A DNA stretch of 64,000 nt from Alphaproteobacteria bacterium (lineage in GTDB: Bacteria > Pseudomonadota > Alphaproteobacteria > Caulobacterales > Aquidulcibacteraceae). Below the pieces are notes generated by a model. The model was given only the letters and a program-made list of their open reading frames with translations. It had not been told where the DNA came from and did not search any database. This document shows, in pieces, positions 45,454 to 55,268 of this stretch. The translations under genes were made by a program, and so were the position numbers. Numbering within the stretch: the stretch's first letter is position 1; each line of letters opens with the position of its first letter. The DNA lies in the NCBI GenBank assembly GCA_018969015.1, contig JAGWZE010000007.1, positions 1-64,000 on the forward strand, given 5' to 3'.

Positions 45454-46904
45454 TCGAACTCCTCGTCCGCGTCGGCCTCGGCCAGAACCTCGCGCCAGCG
45501 CTCCACTTCGGCGCGCACCCGCACGGGCGCCGTGCCGCCCGCACTAGCACGGCTCGCGACGGATTGCTCCACGCTCAAGCGGGCGACCGCCTCCGCCGTG
45601 ATGCGCAGCTCGATCGTCTGGAACTCCGCCAGCGGCAGGGCGGAGAGCTCTGCAATGCCGAGCGTCTCGGCGCGCTTCACGACCGCGCCGGTGACGTGGT
45701 GCGCCTCCCGGAACGGCATGTTCAGCGCCTGCACCAGCCAATCGGCGAGATCGGTGGCCGTGGAGTAGCCCTTGGTGGCGGCGGCGCGCAGGGCGGCGCG
45801 ATCGAAGGTGATCGTCTCGATCATGCCCTGCATGGCTGCAAGGCAAAGCGCGAAGGCGTCGAAGGCCTCGAAGGTCAGCGCCTTGTCGTCCTGCAGGTCC
45901 TTCGCATAGGCCAGCGGGAGGGCCTTCACGACGCCGAGCAGGGCGTTGAGATTGGCGGCGATGCGCGCGGCCTTGGCGCGGATCAGCTCGGCGGCGTCGG
46001 GATTGCGCTTCTGCGGCATGATCGACGACCCCGTCGACCACTGGTCGGAAAGCCGCGCGAAGCCGAACTGCGGGCTCGTCCACAAGACGATCTCTTCCGC
46101 CAGACGCGACAGGTGCGCCGCGGAAATCGCGAGCGCCGCCAGGGCTTCGAGCGCGAAGTCGCGCGAGGCCACGGCGTCGAGCGAATTGGCCATCGGCTCG
46201 GCGAAGCCCAGGGCCTCGGCCGTGAACTGGCGGTCGATCGGATAGCTCGTGCCGGCCAGCGCCGCCGCGCCGAGCGGGCAGCCCGAGGCGCCCGCATGGC
46301 CGCACGCCGCCGCGATCCGCATCCAGTCGCGCTCCAGCATCTCCACATAGGCCAGCAGGTGGTGGCCGAGCGTGATCGGCTGCGCCGTCTGCAAGTGGGT
46401 GAAGCCGGGCATGACCCAATCGGCGTGCGCGCCGGCCTGCTCGACGAGCGCCCGCTGCAACGCGCGCACGGCGTCCTCGGCCTCAACCAGGGCCTGGATC
46501 ACCCACATCTTGAAGTCGGTCGCGACCTGGTCGTTGCGCGAGCGCGCCGTGTGCAGGCGCTTGCCGGCCTCGCCGATGCGCTCGGTCAGCCGCGCCTCGA
46601 TGTTGAGGTGGATGTCCTCGAGTTCGCGGGTGAAGGGGAACGCGCCCGCTTCGATCTCTGCGGCGATGGCGTCGAGCCCGGCCTGTATCGCGGCCTCGTC
46701 TTCCGCCGTAAGGATGCCTTGCGCGGCAAGCATGGCGGCGTGGGCCTTCGAGCCGTCGATGTCCTGGCGCCACAATCGCTTGTCGACGTCGATCGACGCA
46801 TTGATGGCCTGCATCACGTCGGAGGGCTTGGCGGCGAAGCGTCCGCCCCACATTTGCTGGCCGCGGCCGGCGTCGGGCGGAGACTGGTTTTGGGGATCGG
46901 ACAT
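45450..46904 (-). CDS. argH: Argininosuccinate lyase
   Basis: 484 residues. Last step of arginine synthesis. [20 protein letters not shown] is the catalytic signature loop; [20 protein letters not shown] is the second motif. ATG 46902-46904 gives the usual MSDPQNQ...MWGGRFA start. Its ribosome site is weak, and the start codon overlaps that of the divergent tlpA by two bases within CATG. Confidence 0.95.
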   Translation of the reverse strand: MSDPQNQSPPDAGRGQQMWGGRFAAKPSDVMQAINASIDVDKRLWRQDIDGSKAHAAMLAAQGILTAEDEAAIQAGLDAIAAEIEAGAFPFTRELEDIHLNIEARLTERIGEAGKRLHTARSRNDQVATDFKMWVIQALVEAEDAVRALQRALVEQAGAHADWVMPGFTHLQTAQPITLGHHLLAYVEMLERDWMRIAAACGHAGASGCPLGAAALAGTSYPIDRQFTAEALGFAEPMANSLDAVASRDFALEALAALAISAAHLSRLAEEIVLWTSPQFGFARLSDQWSTGSSIMPQKRNPDAAELIRAKAARIAANLNALLGVVKALPLAYAKDLQDDKALTFEAFDAFALCLAAMQGMIETITFDRAALRAAATKGYSTATDLADWLVQALNMPFREAHHVTGAVVKRAETLGIAELSALPLAEFQTIELRITAEAVARLSVEQSVASRASAGGTAPVRVRAEVERWREVLAEADADEEFE

Positions 46905-47565
46905 GAGTGAGACCACGGGGACAGAGCCACGGACGCCGCCGGCGGGAAGTGCGGGTCCTGATAAACCAAAACCCGGAAAACAAAAATCGTGGGCGCTCAA
47001 GGCCGCCGGGGGGCTCTTCGTTGCGGGCGCGCTCGGCTTCGTGATGGTCGCGTGCCAGGCGGGGCAGCCGGTGTCCGACCCGGGCTACAAGCGGTTCGCC
47101 AAGGGCGCGATGGCCAAGCTCGTGGTCGATCCCGCCGCGCCCGCCCAGCCGGCGACCGAATTCCTCAACGCCGAGAACCAGCCCGTCTCGCTCGCGCAGT
47201 TCCGCGGCAAGGTGCTGGTCGTGAACCTGTGGGCGACGTGGTGCGCCCCCTGCGTGACCGAGATGCCGACGCTCGCCGCCCTGCAGGCGGCCTATGCCGA
47301 CAAGGGCCTCGTCGTGGCGCCGATCAGCGTCGACCGTCTCGACGACCGCGACGACGCCAAGGCCGAACTCGCCAAGCTCGGCGCCGGCCATCTGGCCTTC
47401 TATGGCGATCACACCTACCGCATCGCCTACGACCTCAAGGCCCAGGGCTTCCCGACCACGATCGTCTACGGCAAGGACGGCCGCGAGATCGGCCGCGTCG
47501 CCGGCGAGGCGGACTGGAACAGCCCCGACGCGCGGGCGCTCATCGAGGCGGCGCTGGCGGAGTAG
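46903..47565 (+). CDS. TlpA family thiol-disulfide protein
   Basis: 220 residues: one N-terminal span (about 33-50), then a periplasmic thioredoxin domain with WCAPC (C114, C117). TlpA-type proteins reduce periplasmic cysteines, for example in cytochrome oxidase or c-type cytochrome maturation. GGGGATCGGAC precedes the ATG. Divergent from argH with overlapping start codons. Confidence 0.9.
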   Translation: MSETTGTEPRTPPAGSAGPDKPKPGKQKSWALKAAGGLFVAGALGFVMVACQAGQPVSDPGYKRFAKGAMAKLVVDPAAPAQPATEFLNAENQPVSLAQFRGKVLVVNLWATWCAPCVTEMPTLAALQAAYADKGLVVAPISVDRLDDRDDAKAELAKLGAGHLAFYGDHTYRIAYDLKAQGFPTTIVYGKDGREIGRVAGEADWNSPDARALIEAALAE

Positions 47566-47626
47566 GGGCGGCGGCTGCCTTCGCAGCGGAATGCGCCGCA
47601 CCTCACATCGTTTCAACCAACCCCGC

Positions 47627-47744
47627 CGTCATTCCGGGGCGGCCGAAGGCCGAACCCGGAAGCCAGATGACCGGGCGCCGTCGACCTTCACGAGCCGCTC
47701 CCCTGGGTTCCGGGTTCGCGCGTTCCGCGCGCCCCGGAATGACG
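47627..47744. repeat. Family B intergenic repeat, inverted pair
   Basis: CGTCATTCCGGGGCGGCC and CGAACCCGGAAGCCAG on the left; the reverse complement (CCTGGGTTCCGGGTTCG ... CGCCCCGGAATGACG) on the right. Same family at 58625-58800. It sits between tlpA and the convergent lipoprotein gene. Confidence 0.8.
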
Positions 47745-47800
47745 CACACTAGAGGGTGCGGAAGCGTGTCTGTGTTTGGCGCTGAGCCGCAGCCGCCTTC

Positions 47801-48682
47801 TCACATCCCCGACAGCGCCAGCTCCACGCGCGCGATCTGCGCATACACGTCGCGTTTCGTCGCCGGCGTTTCGGGCGCCGCGGGGCCGGGCCAGAGGGCG
47901 ACGAGCTTGGCCATCTCGGCCTGGGCCGTCGCGTAGCGGGCCGGGTCTTTCGCTTTCAAGCCGATGCCGGCCTTGGCGAGCGCGTCCTGCGCCGCGAGCA
48001 CCGCGCCGAAACTGTGCTGGTACTCGACGGCGTCGACGCCGCCGGCGGCCGGCAGGACCATGCCGTAGAGGCCGCGCGTCAACGCGAGCATGCGGCGCAC
48101 GAGCTCGGCGTCGATGCCGCCGCCCTTGCGCTGGAGGTCATCGATCTTGAAGGCGGCCTTGCTGATTGCATCGACCATTTTCTGGTTGGTCGGCGACTGG
48201 AACGCGAGCTGTTCGATGGAGTCGAGATCGGCGCGCGTGAAGCCCGGCAGTTCGGCCGGCGCCGCATCGACGACTTCGAGCGCGCCCTGTCCGACGAGCA
48301 CGCCCGCTTCCTCCACCATGCCGGCCTTGGCGCTGGCCTGGGCGGCGAGCAGGAAGCCTTTCAGATGCTGGAAGCGCACGGCCGTCCGGGCGCCGCCGGT
48401 GAGCCCCACATAGGCGTCGACCGCGCCGGCTTCGCCGGTTTCGCCGCCGACGGGGGCAGCGACCGCCGCGCTGGAGGATGCGGCTGCAGCAGCGGGCGCG
48501 GCCGCGCTCTCGCCGCTTTCGCCCGCTTCGCCGCCGGCCCCGGCGACACCCGCCTGGCCGCCGGCCTTTTCCCCGCGCTCGCCGCCTTCGCCGCCACACG
48601 CCGCGAGCGAAAGGCTCGCGCCGATCAAGGCCGCCGCGCCGACGCCGCGCCACAGCCTGATTTTGCGTTCGATGCCGCGCAT
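47801..48682 (-). CDS. Iron-linked lipoprotein of unknown function
   Basis: 293 residues with the lipobox SLAACGG (C29), then a Gly/Glu/Ala low-complexity linker (31-95), and a helical domain (100-293: AYVGLTGGARTAVRFQHLKG, DDLQRKGGGIDAELVRRMLA, MVLPAAGGVDAVEYQHSFGA). The helix-rich region recalls imelysin/EfeO-type iron proteins but without certainty. Its promoter region overlaps a Fur-box-like site shared with the PKHD gene, so iron control is likely. GGGGAGCGG precedes ATG 48680-48682. Confidence 0.72.
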   Translation of the reverse strand: MRGIERKIRLWRGVGAAALIGASLSLAACGGEGGERGEKAGGQAGVAGAGGEAGESGESAAAPAAAAASSSAAVAAPVGGETGEAGAVDAYVGLTGGARTAVRFQHLKGFLLAAQASAKAGMVEEAGVLVGQGALEVVDAAPAELPGFTRADLDSIEQLAFQSPTNQKMVDAISKAAFKIDDLQRKGGGIDAELVRRMLALTRGLYGMVLPAAGGVDAVEYQHSFGAVLAAQDALAKAGIGLKAKDPARYATAQAEMAKLVALWPGPAAPETPATKRDVYAQIARVELALSGM

Positions 48683-48724
48683 GCTTGACCGCTCCCCGTT
48701 CGTCCGTTGACCGGACATTGCCCT

Positions 48725-48745
48725 TGTTGCAAACCATTCGCAACA
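48725..48745. promoter_or_regulatory. Fur-box-like inverted repeat
   Basis: TGTTGC-N9-GCAACA, read as TTGCAAACCATTCGCAA, close to the TTGCAAATxATTCGCAA pattern of Fur sites in Gram-negative bacteria. It covers the -35 (TTGCGA, 17 bases, CAATGT on the minus strand) of the lipoprotein gene and abuts the ribosome site of the PKHD gene, so it could repress both. Confidence 0.55.
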
Positions 48746-48758
48746 GGAGCCGGCGGCG

Positions 48759-49421
48759 ATGATGACTTTTTTGCAGGGCGTGCTGACCGCCGAAGACCTC
48801 GCGCTGATGCGCGAACAGCTCGCGCAGATCCCGTTCGGCGACGGGCGGGCGACGGCGGGGCCTACGGCGCGGCAGGTGAAGGCCAACTTGCAGGCGCCGG
48901 GCGCCGATGCGCGCGTGCAGGGGCTCGAGCGGTTCGTGCTCGAAGCGCTGATGCGCCATCCCGTGTTCGAAAGCGCCGCCCGCCCGGCGCGCTTCACGCG
49001 CGTGCTGTTTTCCCGCTACGAGCCGGGGATGACCTATGGCGCGCATACGGACGACGCGCTGATGGGCCCCTCCGGCGACCGCGTGCGCACCGATCTCGCC
49101 TTCACGGTGTTCCTGGCCGATCCCGAGACCTATGAGGGCGGGGCGTTGCGCATCGAGACGCCGGGCGGCGACACCGCCGTTAAACTCGCGGCCGGCGACG
49201 CGGTCGTCTATCCCGCCGGCACGATCCACGAGGTCGAGCCCGTCACCGCCGGCGCGCGCTGGGCGGCGGTCGGCTGGGTGCAGTCCCTCGTGCGGGACGG
49301 CGGGCGGCGGGAAATCCTGTTCGATCTCGCGCGGGCGCGCGCCGGCGTCGCGTCCGCCGCGGATGCGCTCCTGATCGACAAGTCGATCTCGAACCTGTTG
49401 CGCATGTGGGCCGAGCCCTGA
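48759..49421 (+). CDS. Fe(II)/2-oxoglutarate-dependent PKHD-type hydroxylase (PiuC-like)
   Basis: 220 residues. Iron ligands H96 and D98 (AHTDDAL) and H157 (AGTIHEVEPV) with 2-oxoglutarate-binding R167 (RWAAVGW). PiuC-type proteins of this family lie in iron-uptake loci and are Fur-repressed; their substrate is unknown. AGGAG precedes the first of two ATGs. A Fur-like site overlaps its leader. Confidence 0.9.
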   Translation: MMTFLQGVLTAEDLALMREQLAQIPFGDGRATAGPTARQVKANLQAPGADARVQGLERFVLEALMRHPVFESAARPARFTRVLFSRYEPGMTYGAHTDDALMGPSGDRVRTDLAFTVFLADPETYEGGALRIETPGGDTAVKLAAGDAVVYPAGTIHEVEPVTAGARWAAVGWVQSLVRDGGRREILFDLARARAGVASAADALLIDKSISNLLRMWAEP

Positions 49422-49434
49422 CGTCGCGGCCCGT

Positions 49435-50259
49435 TCAGTCGGCCGCGCGGCGCAGCACGACGAGCGCCTGTTCGTGGGGCCTTGGATCGCCGGCCGCAAT
49501 CACCTGACCGCCCCGCCAGGCCGGCCCGCCGCGCCAGTTGGTGACGAGGCCGCCCGCGCCTTCGACGACGGGGATCAGGCCGGCGACGTCATGGGGCTTG
49601 AGGCCGCTTTCGATGACGAGGTCGACGAAGCCCGAGGCCGCCATCGCGTAGGCGTAGCAGTCGCAGCCGTAGCGTGTGATGGGCGCGGTACGGCGCACCA
49701 TCTCGAAACCTCCGGCTTCGGAGGGCGTGAACAGGTGGACGTCCGTCGTCGCGGCAACCGCCTCGCGCAAATCCGCACACGGACGCACGCGGAGCGGGCG
49801 CACGCCGTGCCGGTCCTCGACTTCGGCGCCGCCGGGCCAGCCGCGAAACCGCTCGCCGAGATAGGCCTGGTCGATGATCCCGATCACCGGACGGCTCTGC
49901 CAGGTCAGCCCGATCAGCGTGCCCCACAGCGGCAGGCCGGCGACGAAGGCGCGCGTGCCGTCCACCGGATCGAGCACCCAGGACCATCCGGATACGGACG
50001 GTTTCACGCCAAATTCCTCGCCTTCGATCCCGTGATCCGGGTACGTGGCCTCGATCAATGCGCGCATGGCGCGTTCCGCGCCGCGATCGGCCTCCGTGAC
50101 GGGGTCGAAGGCCGCCTTGGATTTGTTCTCTATATCGAGCCCGCGTGTCCGGAAGTGGGGCAGGATCGCTTCGCGTGCGGCGTCGGCGAGACGGTCCGCG
50201 AAGGCCCGGAACGTGGCGATCTGGTCATCGGGAAAGGAAAAAGGCTGCGGCGTCGTCAT
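49435..50259 (-). CDS. hisN: Inositol-monophosphatase family protein, histidinol-phosphatase-like
   Basis: 274 residues with the metal-binding motifs KAAFDPVTEADRGAE, GEEFG and WVLDPVDGTRAF, and KPHDVAGLIPVVEGAG near the C-terminus. This arrangement is typical of HisN, the monofunctional histidinol-phosphatase of actinobacteria and many alphaproteobacteria; inositol phosphatase is the alternative. ATG 50259 or 50271 are both possible. Confidence 0.85.
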   Translation of the reverse strand: MTTPQPFSFPDDQIATFRAFADRLADAAREAILPHFRTRGLDIENKSKAAFDPVTEADRGAERAMRALIEATYPDHGIEGEEFGVKPSVSGWSWVLDPVDGTRAFVAGLPLWGTLIGLTWQSRPVIGIIDQAYLGERFRGWPGGAEVEDRHGVRPLRVRPCADLREAVAATTDVHLFTPSEAGGFEMVRRTAPITRYGCDCYAYAMAASGFVDLVIESGLKPHDVAGLIPVVEGAGGLVTNWRGGPAWRGGQVIAAGDPRPHEQALVVLRRAAD

Positions 50260-50350
50260 GCCCGCAGGCATACCACGCCACAGCCTTCAATGAAGCAGCA
50301 CTCGAGAAGCGAAGGGGCCCATGGAGAACGCGGGCCCGGTTCGGATGGGC

Positions 50351-50758
50351 TTACGCCGCGTCCGAGCTCTCTTCTTGCAAAGCCTTCGCAAGATCGAGCA
50401 GGCGACGCCGCGGGCGCTCGCCGAGCTTGTAGTAGGCGCGGATGAGCTCGAGCGTCTCTTTCTGGGAAAGGACGTCGGCCGCGATCAGGTCGCGATCGTT
50501 CGCCGGCTGTGCACTCGGCGCGGCGGCTTCCGCCTGGCCGAGATTGAGGCCTTCGAAGAAGTAGCCCACCGGAACGTTCAGCGCCACGGCCAGCTCGTGC
50601 AGACGGCTGGCGGTCACGCGGTTCGCGCCGCACTCGTACTTTTGAATCTGTTGGAAACGGATCCCGATCGATTCCGCCAGTTGCTGCTGGGTCATCCCCA
50701 GAAGACGACGGCGGCGACGGAGACGTTTGCCAACGTGAAGGTCAGTGTTGTTCGCCAT
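50351..50758 (-). CDS. XRE family transcriptional regulator
   Basis: 135 residues with an HTH_3 domain: KRLRRRRRLLGMTQQQLAES, then IGIRFQQIQKYECGANRVTA (about 10-65) and VPVGYFFEGL. The C-terminal half is helical. Homologous regulators in rhizobia and Caulobacter relatives (PhrR type) respond to stress. ATG at 50756-50758; the longer frame upstream is rejected. An inverted repeat TGACGCG/CGCGTCA (50873-50902) lies upstream. Confidence 0.87.
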   Translation of the reverse strand: MANNTDLHVGKRLRRRRRLLGMTQQQLAESIGIRFQQIQKYECGANRVTASRLHELAVALNVPVGYFFEGLNLGQAEAAAPSAQPANDRDLIAADVLSQKETLELIRAYYKLGERPRRRLLDLAKALQEESSDAA

Positions 50759-50872
50759 GTTGCGCCCGTCCGATGCTGTCACTCCGGACAGTCCGGAGCG
50801 CTTTCGCCACGAAGGGCGGGGAGCAAAGCGCGTGCCGAACTCGTGTTTCGACAATGAACCGAAATTAACCCG

Positions 50873-50902
50873 TGACGCGAGTTCAATTCGCGGAACGCGT
50901 CA
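50873..50902. promoter_or_regulatory. Inverted repeat upstream of the XRE gene
   Basis: TGACGCG, 16 bases, CGCGTCA, perfect arms. It lies upstream of the XRE start and reaches the stop codon of the AsmA gene. A possible autoregulatory site, or part of the AsmA terminator. Confidence 0.35.
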
Positions 50903-52801
50903 TTTAGGCGCGTCACGTGACATTTGTGCACGAGTACGGACGATTTGAACCTGCTGGGCGATCGTGTCGCGGGCGGCGCCGAGAAGGTCCAATTTGTAGG
51001 AAATCTGGCTCCAGGGGCCACTGGCCCGGAACGGCGCGGCGATCCCGGCCCCCGGCGCGATCCCGATCTGGGACAGCACCGAATCCGCCTTCGGACGAAT
51101 TCGCATGTCCAGCGTTCGTTGACTGAGATCAATGACGCCGACCGCCGTAATTTCCGAGTCCGCCGCTCGGATTCGCAGATCGTCCGTAGCCGCCACACCG
51201 TCCGATACGACGAAAGTCGTGGAAAACGTCTTGAACGGCGTGCGGGCGTTGGGCCCGACCATGCCGCCGCCGATGGCGGACCGGATCGTCCGGGACACGC
51301 CGCCGAGGTTGACGCCACGCAAGGCGCCGTCGGCCAGCGCCAACGACACCGAACCGTCCGTGGACGCCACGAGCCCCTGTTGATCCTGGCCGCGGCTGGC
51401 GAGCGAGAGCTTCAGGTTCGAGCGGCCCTCCAGGCGCGTGAAGCCTGCCGCGTCGGCAAGGAAGCGCGCCGCGTCGATCCCCGCCACGTCCAGCTCCTGG
51501 CGCAGCACCACTTCGGACGTGCGGGCGTCGACCTCGAGCCGGCCTTTTCCGGCGCCGCCATAAAGGCCGATGTCGGACAAGGTCGCGGCGAGGTAGCCCT
51601 CGTGCAGCACGAGATCGACCTTCGCGCGGTCCATCTTGAGATTGAAGGCCGTCAGCGGGCCCGTCGTGAGATCGAGATTGGCGTCGATGGCGCGCAGGCC
51701 GCCGAGATCGATCGGGGCGCGGCTCCAGCCGGGCGACGTAACGTCAACACTCTCGATCCGGGCGACGGGCGCGCCGCTTGCCGCCGCCGGTTGCGTCGTG
51801 ACGAGGTAGGGATTGAGGTCGAGGGCCGCGACCTGAAGGCGTCCGCTGATGGCGGGCTTCGTTCGTCCGGTTTCGACGAGGAAATCACCGCGCGCTTCGA
51901 TGGCGTCCAGCTTCAGCGTCGCATTCTCGAACGCCGCGCTTTTGGGCCCGAGCTCGAACCGCCCGGCGACCTTGAACGCCTGCAGGTTCGGGCCCTCGCC
52001 GACCGGCGCGCCGATCCAGGCCGTCAGCTTGCGCAGGGAAGGGCCCTCGGCTTCGAACAGGCCAGCGAGGCCGCCGGTCCTGACATCGATCACCCCGTTG
52101 AATTTCGTCGTGATGGGCGCGGAGGTGAAGGAGAACGCGATCGCCGAGCGCCCGCCCGCCAGGGCGACGCGCGGCGCCGCAAGCTTGGCGGCGACGTCGA
52201 GCTTCTCGCCGTTGAACGTCGCCGTGCCGTCGAGCCCGAGCGGCGAGTCGAGCCCGCTCAGGCTGACCACGGCGTTGATGTCCTGCAGCCCCATGCGCAT
52301 GCCGGACTTCATATTTGCGTAGCTGATCACGCCGCCTTCGATGCGCGCGCCGGCCAGCTGCACGTCGCGCACGCCGGTGTCGCCGCCCGCGCCGCCCGGG
52401 CGCGCCGGTTTCTGCGGGGCCAGGATCCAGTTCGGCTTTCCGTCGGCGCCGATCTCCAGCGACAGGCGCGGCTTCACGAACACCAGCGCCGTCACGTCGA
52501 GCTGTCGCGCCAGGAGCGGCCGCACGGCCACGCCGATCCGCACCTCGTCGGCCTCCAGAAGCGTGGGCGAGGCGCCGCCCGGCGCATTCGCGAGCGCGAC
52601 GCCGCCGGCCGTGACGCCCAGCGTCGGGAAGAACGCCGGCCGGACGGGTCCCGAGATCGTCAGGCGTCGGCCTGTCTGTTCGAACACGGCGGTTTGCAGC
52701 AGGCCTTTGACGTCGAGCTGCGCCACCAGAACGAACGCCGCCGCAACGAGCGCCATGATCACCGCAACGCCGCCCGCCGCCACGAGCCAAATCCGCTTCA
52801 T
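50900..52801 (-). CDS. AsmA family protein
   Basis: 633 residues: one N-terminal membrane helix (MKRIWLVAAGGVAVIMALVA), then a long beta-rich region of the AsmA type (FEQTGRRLTISGPVRPAFFP, ALVFVKPRLSLEIG) ending in a C-terminal AsmA domain (DMRIRPKADSVLSQ). AsmA-like proteins bridge the periplasm in phospholipid transport. The upstream gap holds a perfect 12-base palindrome CCGAACGTTCGG (52834-52845). Confidence 0.9.
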   Translation of the reverse strand: MKRIWLVAAGGVAVIMALVAAAFVLVAQLDVKGLLQTAVFEQTGRRLTISGPVRPAFFPTLGVTAGGVALANAPGGASPTLLEADEVRIGVAVRPLLARQLDVTALVFVKPRLSLEIGADGKPNWILAPQKPARPGGAGGDTGVRDVQLAGARIEGGVISYANMKSGMRMGLQDINAVVSLSGLDSPLGLDGTATFNGEKLDVAAKLAAPRVALAGGRSAIAFSFTSAPITTKFNGVIDVRTGGLAGLFEAEGPSLRKLTAWIGAPVGEGPNLQAFKVAGRFELGPKSAAFENATLKLDAIEARGDFLVETGRTKPAISGRLQVAALDLNPYLVTTQPAAASGAPVARIESVDVTSPGWSRAPIDLGGLRAIDANLDLTTGPLTAFNLKMDRAKVDLVLHEGYLAATLSDIGLYGGAGKGRLEVDARTSEVVLRQELDVAGIDAARFLADAAGFTRLEGRSNLKLSLASRGQDQQGLVASTDGSVSLALADGALRGVNLGGVSRTIRSAIGGGMVGPNARTPFKTFSTTFVVSDGVAATDDLRIRAADSEITAVGVIDLSQRTLDMRIRPKADSVLSQIGIAPGAGIAAPFRASGPWSQISYKLDLLGAARDTIAQQVQIVRTRAQMSRDAPK

Positions 52802-52833
52802 GTTCGCCTCCCGCCTCGCGCGCGGAGACTAAA

Positions 52834-52845
52834 CCGAACGTTCGG
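52834..52845. promoter_or_regulatory. 12-base palindrome before the AsmA gene
   Basis: CCGAACGTTCGG, perfect, 33 bases upstream of the start. The remaining gap 52846-53044 holds nothing else I can support. Confidence 0.35.
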
Positions 52846-53044
52846 CCGGCGCACCCGCTCAGCTGTGTCGCGACGGGGAGTTTCTTGCGCGCCGGCCCGT
52901 GCGCGCGCGCAACACTGCGAAGACCGGTGCAGCGACGGGATGAACCGTGCCGCCCCGGACGGCGTTCAGGGCGAAGCAGCTCAAGCTATGAAGGACGCGT
53001 GCGCCGGCGCGGGTGGAGCGGGGCCGGCGCGCAGGCGCGACCGC

Positions 53045-54877
<1,833 letters not shown>

Positions 54878-55049
54878 GAGCGTGCTTTCGACGTGGGGAG
54901 GCAGAGTGCGGGCGCGTTGTGCCTGTAGGGCGTCGCCGGAGCAAGGGCGGCGCCGACGAACGTCGCGACCTTGTGCGCTGCGTGGTCGCATGTGTGCACT
55001 GCAAAACGACAAGAAACGATCTAAGTCATTGATTTTGTTGTCTCGAAAA

Positions 55050-55087
55050 CTTCCCTACGTAAAGCTCTCGGTAGGAAGGGATTTTTT
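55050..55087. terminator. Hairpin with T-runs on both sides upstream of typA
   Basis: CTTCC(C)TAC and GTAGGAAG pair with one bulged base, followed by GGGATTTTTT on the plus strand and by TTTTC on the minus strand. Possibly a bidirectional terminator or an attenuator upstream of typA. AT-richer than the surroundings. Confidence 0.4.
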
Positions 55088-55091
55088 CGGG

Positions 55092-55119
55092 TTGATTTTT
55101 GTGCGGCGCAACGTAACTT
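55092..55119 (+). promoter_or_regulatory. Candidate promoter of the small RNA
   Basis: TTGATT, 16 bases, TAACTT on the plus strand. It predicts transcription starting near 55126, just before the first RNA hairpin. Confidence 0.5.
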
Positions 55120-55125
55120 GATCGA

Positions 55126-55213
55126 CGTGCGGCGTCCTGGACGCCGTCGCCCTTCTCGGGCGTTTCCTCCCTAGTACAAACTCGCCCCGGGCCAGCCCCG
55201 GGGCGTTTTTTTT
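55126..55213 (+). ncRNA. Candidate trans-acting small RNA with anti-Shine-Dalgarno tract
   Basis: About 88 bases with three hairpins. H1: CGGCGTC-CTG-GACGCCG (55130-55146). H2: CGCCC-TTCTC-GGGCG (55148-55162). H3: CGCCCCGGG-CCAGC-CCCGGGGCG (55183-55205) followed by TTTTTTTT, a strong intrinsic terminator. Between H2 and H3 is a 20-base unpaired linker with CCTCCC (55166-55171), complementary to ribosome sites. No open frame of note. No plus-strand gene precedes the terminator, so it needs its own transcript. Design like alphaproteobacterial sRNAs with CUCCC or CCUCC loops (alpha-r14, CcsR and GsrN types), but I cannot assign a family. Confidence 0.6.
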
Positions 55214-55268
55214 GCCCTGCGGGGGGTGTTTCAGGCGATTTTTGCCGGTGCAGGCGCCGCTGCGGCCG

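Noticed and set aside
43857-46910. A 1017-codon open frame opposite lysA, lptM and argH
   Set aside because: Antisense shadow of three clear biosynthetic genes; no family features.
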